Of a stretch of DNA of 64,000 bases, positions 63,236 through 64,000 are shown one piece after another. Each line of letters opens with the position of its first letter. Positions within the stretch are counted from its first letter, which is position 1. A program made the position numbers and the translations under genes. The notes below the pieces were generated by a model that was given only the letters and a program-made list of their open reading frames with translations, was not told the origin of the DNA and made no database searches. Location of the stretch: positions 372,001 to 436,000 of the forward strand of contig JAUCEF010000007.1 of assembly GCA_033558025.1 (NCBI GenBank), given 5' to 3'. The DNA is from Phytophthora sp. 'mugwort'. Lineage: Eukaryota; Oomycota; Peronosporomycetes; Peronosporales; Peronosporaceae.

Positions 63236-64000
63236 AGGCCCTAGAACGCTCCTATGTTCAACGGACTGTGAATGCCTTGACTCCTGTACCTTCGCCACGA
63301 CCTCCTCGAGGACCAATTGTGGTTGGGCAAGTCTTGGACGTCCCCACGGCGATCCTAAGTCCGGTCAGCTTTCTCTTCGCCATGCGAAAGCGAAGATTTC
63401 GCAACACGAGCCAATCTAGCCAATGAGGCGACCGCAGTAACTCTCAGCTACGGGATAGACAGCGTGAAGCAGTGAAGCCTCGAACTCAACCTCGTTGGAC
63501 TGTCGGGCGAGGGCCGTATCGCTCGCAAGAACGATCGGACACTCCGCGCAACTAGCGACGGCGACTTCGGGCTGACGGCTTCGCCGCAAATACGACGAAT
63601 ACTCCTCCGGAGACCTGATGCGATGCGCTAACAGCTGATCGCGACTTCGCGGGGCCGACGGCTCGTGTTCGCGTTTGCGGTCTTGCGTCGTCCGGCGTCG
63701 AGACGCGCTGCGTACGCGCGCTCGCGCAAGTGTTCACGGTTATCGCGCTGCAGACGCGCGGGGTCGAGACCTTCGTCGACACCGGCGTTCGTGATGATGA
63801 GAGGCTCCTTGAGCTGAGGTGCAGGAGTGGCTGGCTCAGCCGTGGCTTCACGGCTCTTGGGCACCAGCTGGGCTCTCTCGACGGCAGCTTTGCTGCGCGG
63901 CCTCGCAGAGCTTCCCGGATGGATAGCACGCTGCTGCTCAGTGAGCTGTGAGAAGACGACGGCGATTCGTGCTCGTCCTCCGACAACTCATAGTCCACCT
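63236..64000. other. right flank of the gypsy element
   Basis: No supported gene. A minus-strand ORF at 63552-63998 (148 residues, Ser/Arg-rich, starting MDYELSEDEHESPSSSHSS) could be the start of another element's gag; no domain is visible and it may be cut by the window edge. Confidence 0.35.

Noticed and set aside
1..64000. tRNA, rRNA or CRISPR array
   Set aside because: No cloverleaf with A/B boxes, rRNA core sequence or regularly spaced repeats recognised by eye; the only short-period array is the 27-bp tandem repeat.

Overview
The window is nuclear DNA of an oomycete, most likely a Phytophthora species; the species cannot be decided from sequence alone. The evidence is: genes split by short GT-AG introns of about 60-100 bp, very tight spacing, oomycete-type Inr/FPR start elements (GCTCATTYY followed by CAWTTT-like blocks), a GPCR-phosphatidylinositol-phosphate-kinase fusion, a BT1/folate-biopterin transporter, a K+-type membrane pyrophosphatase and a decayed Ty3/gypsy element with a chromodomain. 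Most long open frames are single exons; I joined the rest by checking splice dinucleotides, phase and homology across each junction.

Layout. 1-28.8 kb is gene-dense: AMSH-like JAMM deubiquitinase (5' end outside the window), anamorsin/Dre2 (-), KH-domain protein, PhoD-like phosphatase, 21-repeat MORN protein, a secreted PAN plus repeat protein (-), an 1,834-residue formin (-), meckelin/TMEM67, a secreted CULT-MRH fusion (-), a small COX-subunit-like protein (-), a membrane thioredoxin-fold protein, a PX protein with a frameshift (-) and an EF-hand protein. 28.8-33.5 kb is gene-poor apart from a second, broken PX copy. 33.5-36 kb holds the pyrophosphatase. After another gene-poor stretch with a 27-bp tandem repeat come two tandem NDP-sugar epimerases (38.2-41.6 kb), the GPCR-PIPK, an RSP7-like RIIa/EF-hand protein (-), a BT1/FBT transporter, a Frizzled-CRD/NIPA fusion (-), a MEAK7-like TLDc protein, an AMBRA1-like WD40 protein (-) and an azoreductase-type flavoprotein. 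From 57.7 kb to the end there is an AT-rich foldback element followed by the degenerate gypsy element.

Shared themes. Several genes point to a flagellated zoospore stage (meckelin, RSP7-like protein, perhaps the MORN and EF-hand proteins). Others concern signalling and membranes (GPCR-PIPK, PX proteins, a formin and a MEAK7-like protein that both start with MGN myristoylation-type motifs) and protein turnover (AMSH, AMBRA1-like, CULT-MRH). Apart from the epimerase pair and the PX pair these are unrelated neighbours, not an operon-like unit.

Most unusual items: the secreted CULT-MRH fusion; the formin in which seven WASHC3-like motifs occupy the place of a proline-rich FH1; the Frizzled-CRD/NIPA fusion; the PAN protein whose introns fall at the same point of a repeat; and a PX paralogue broken inside a near-perfect 23-bp hairpin.
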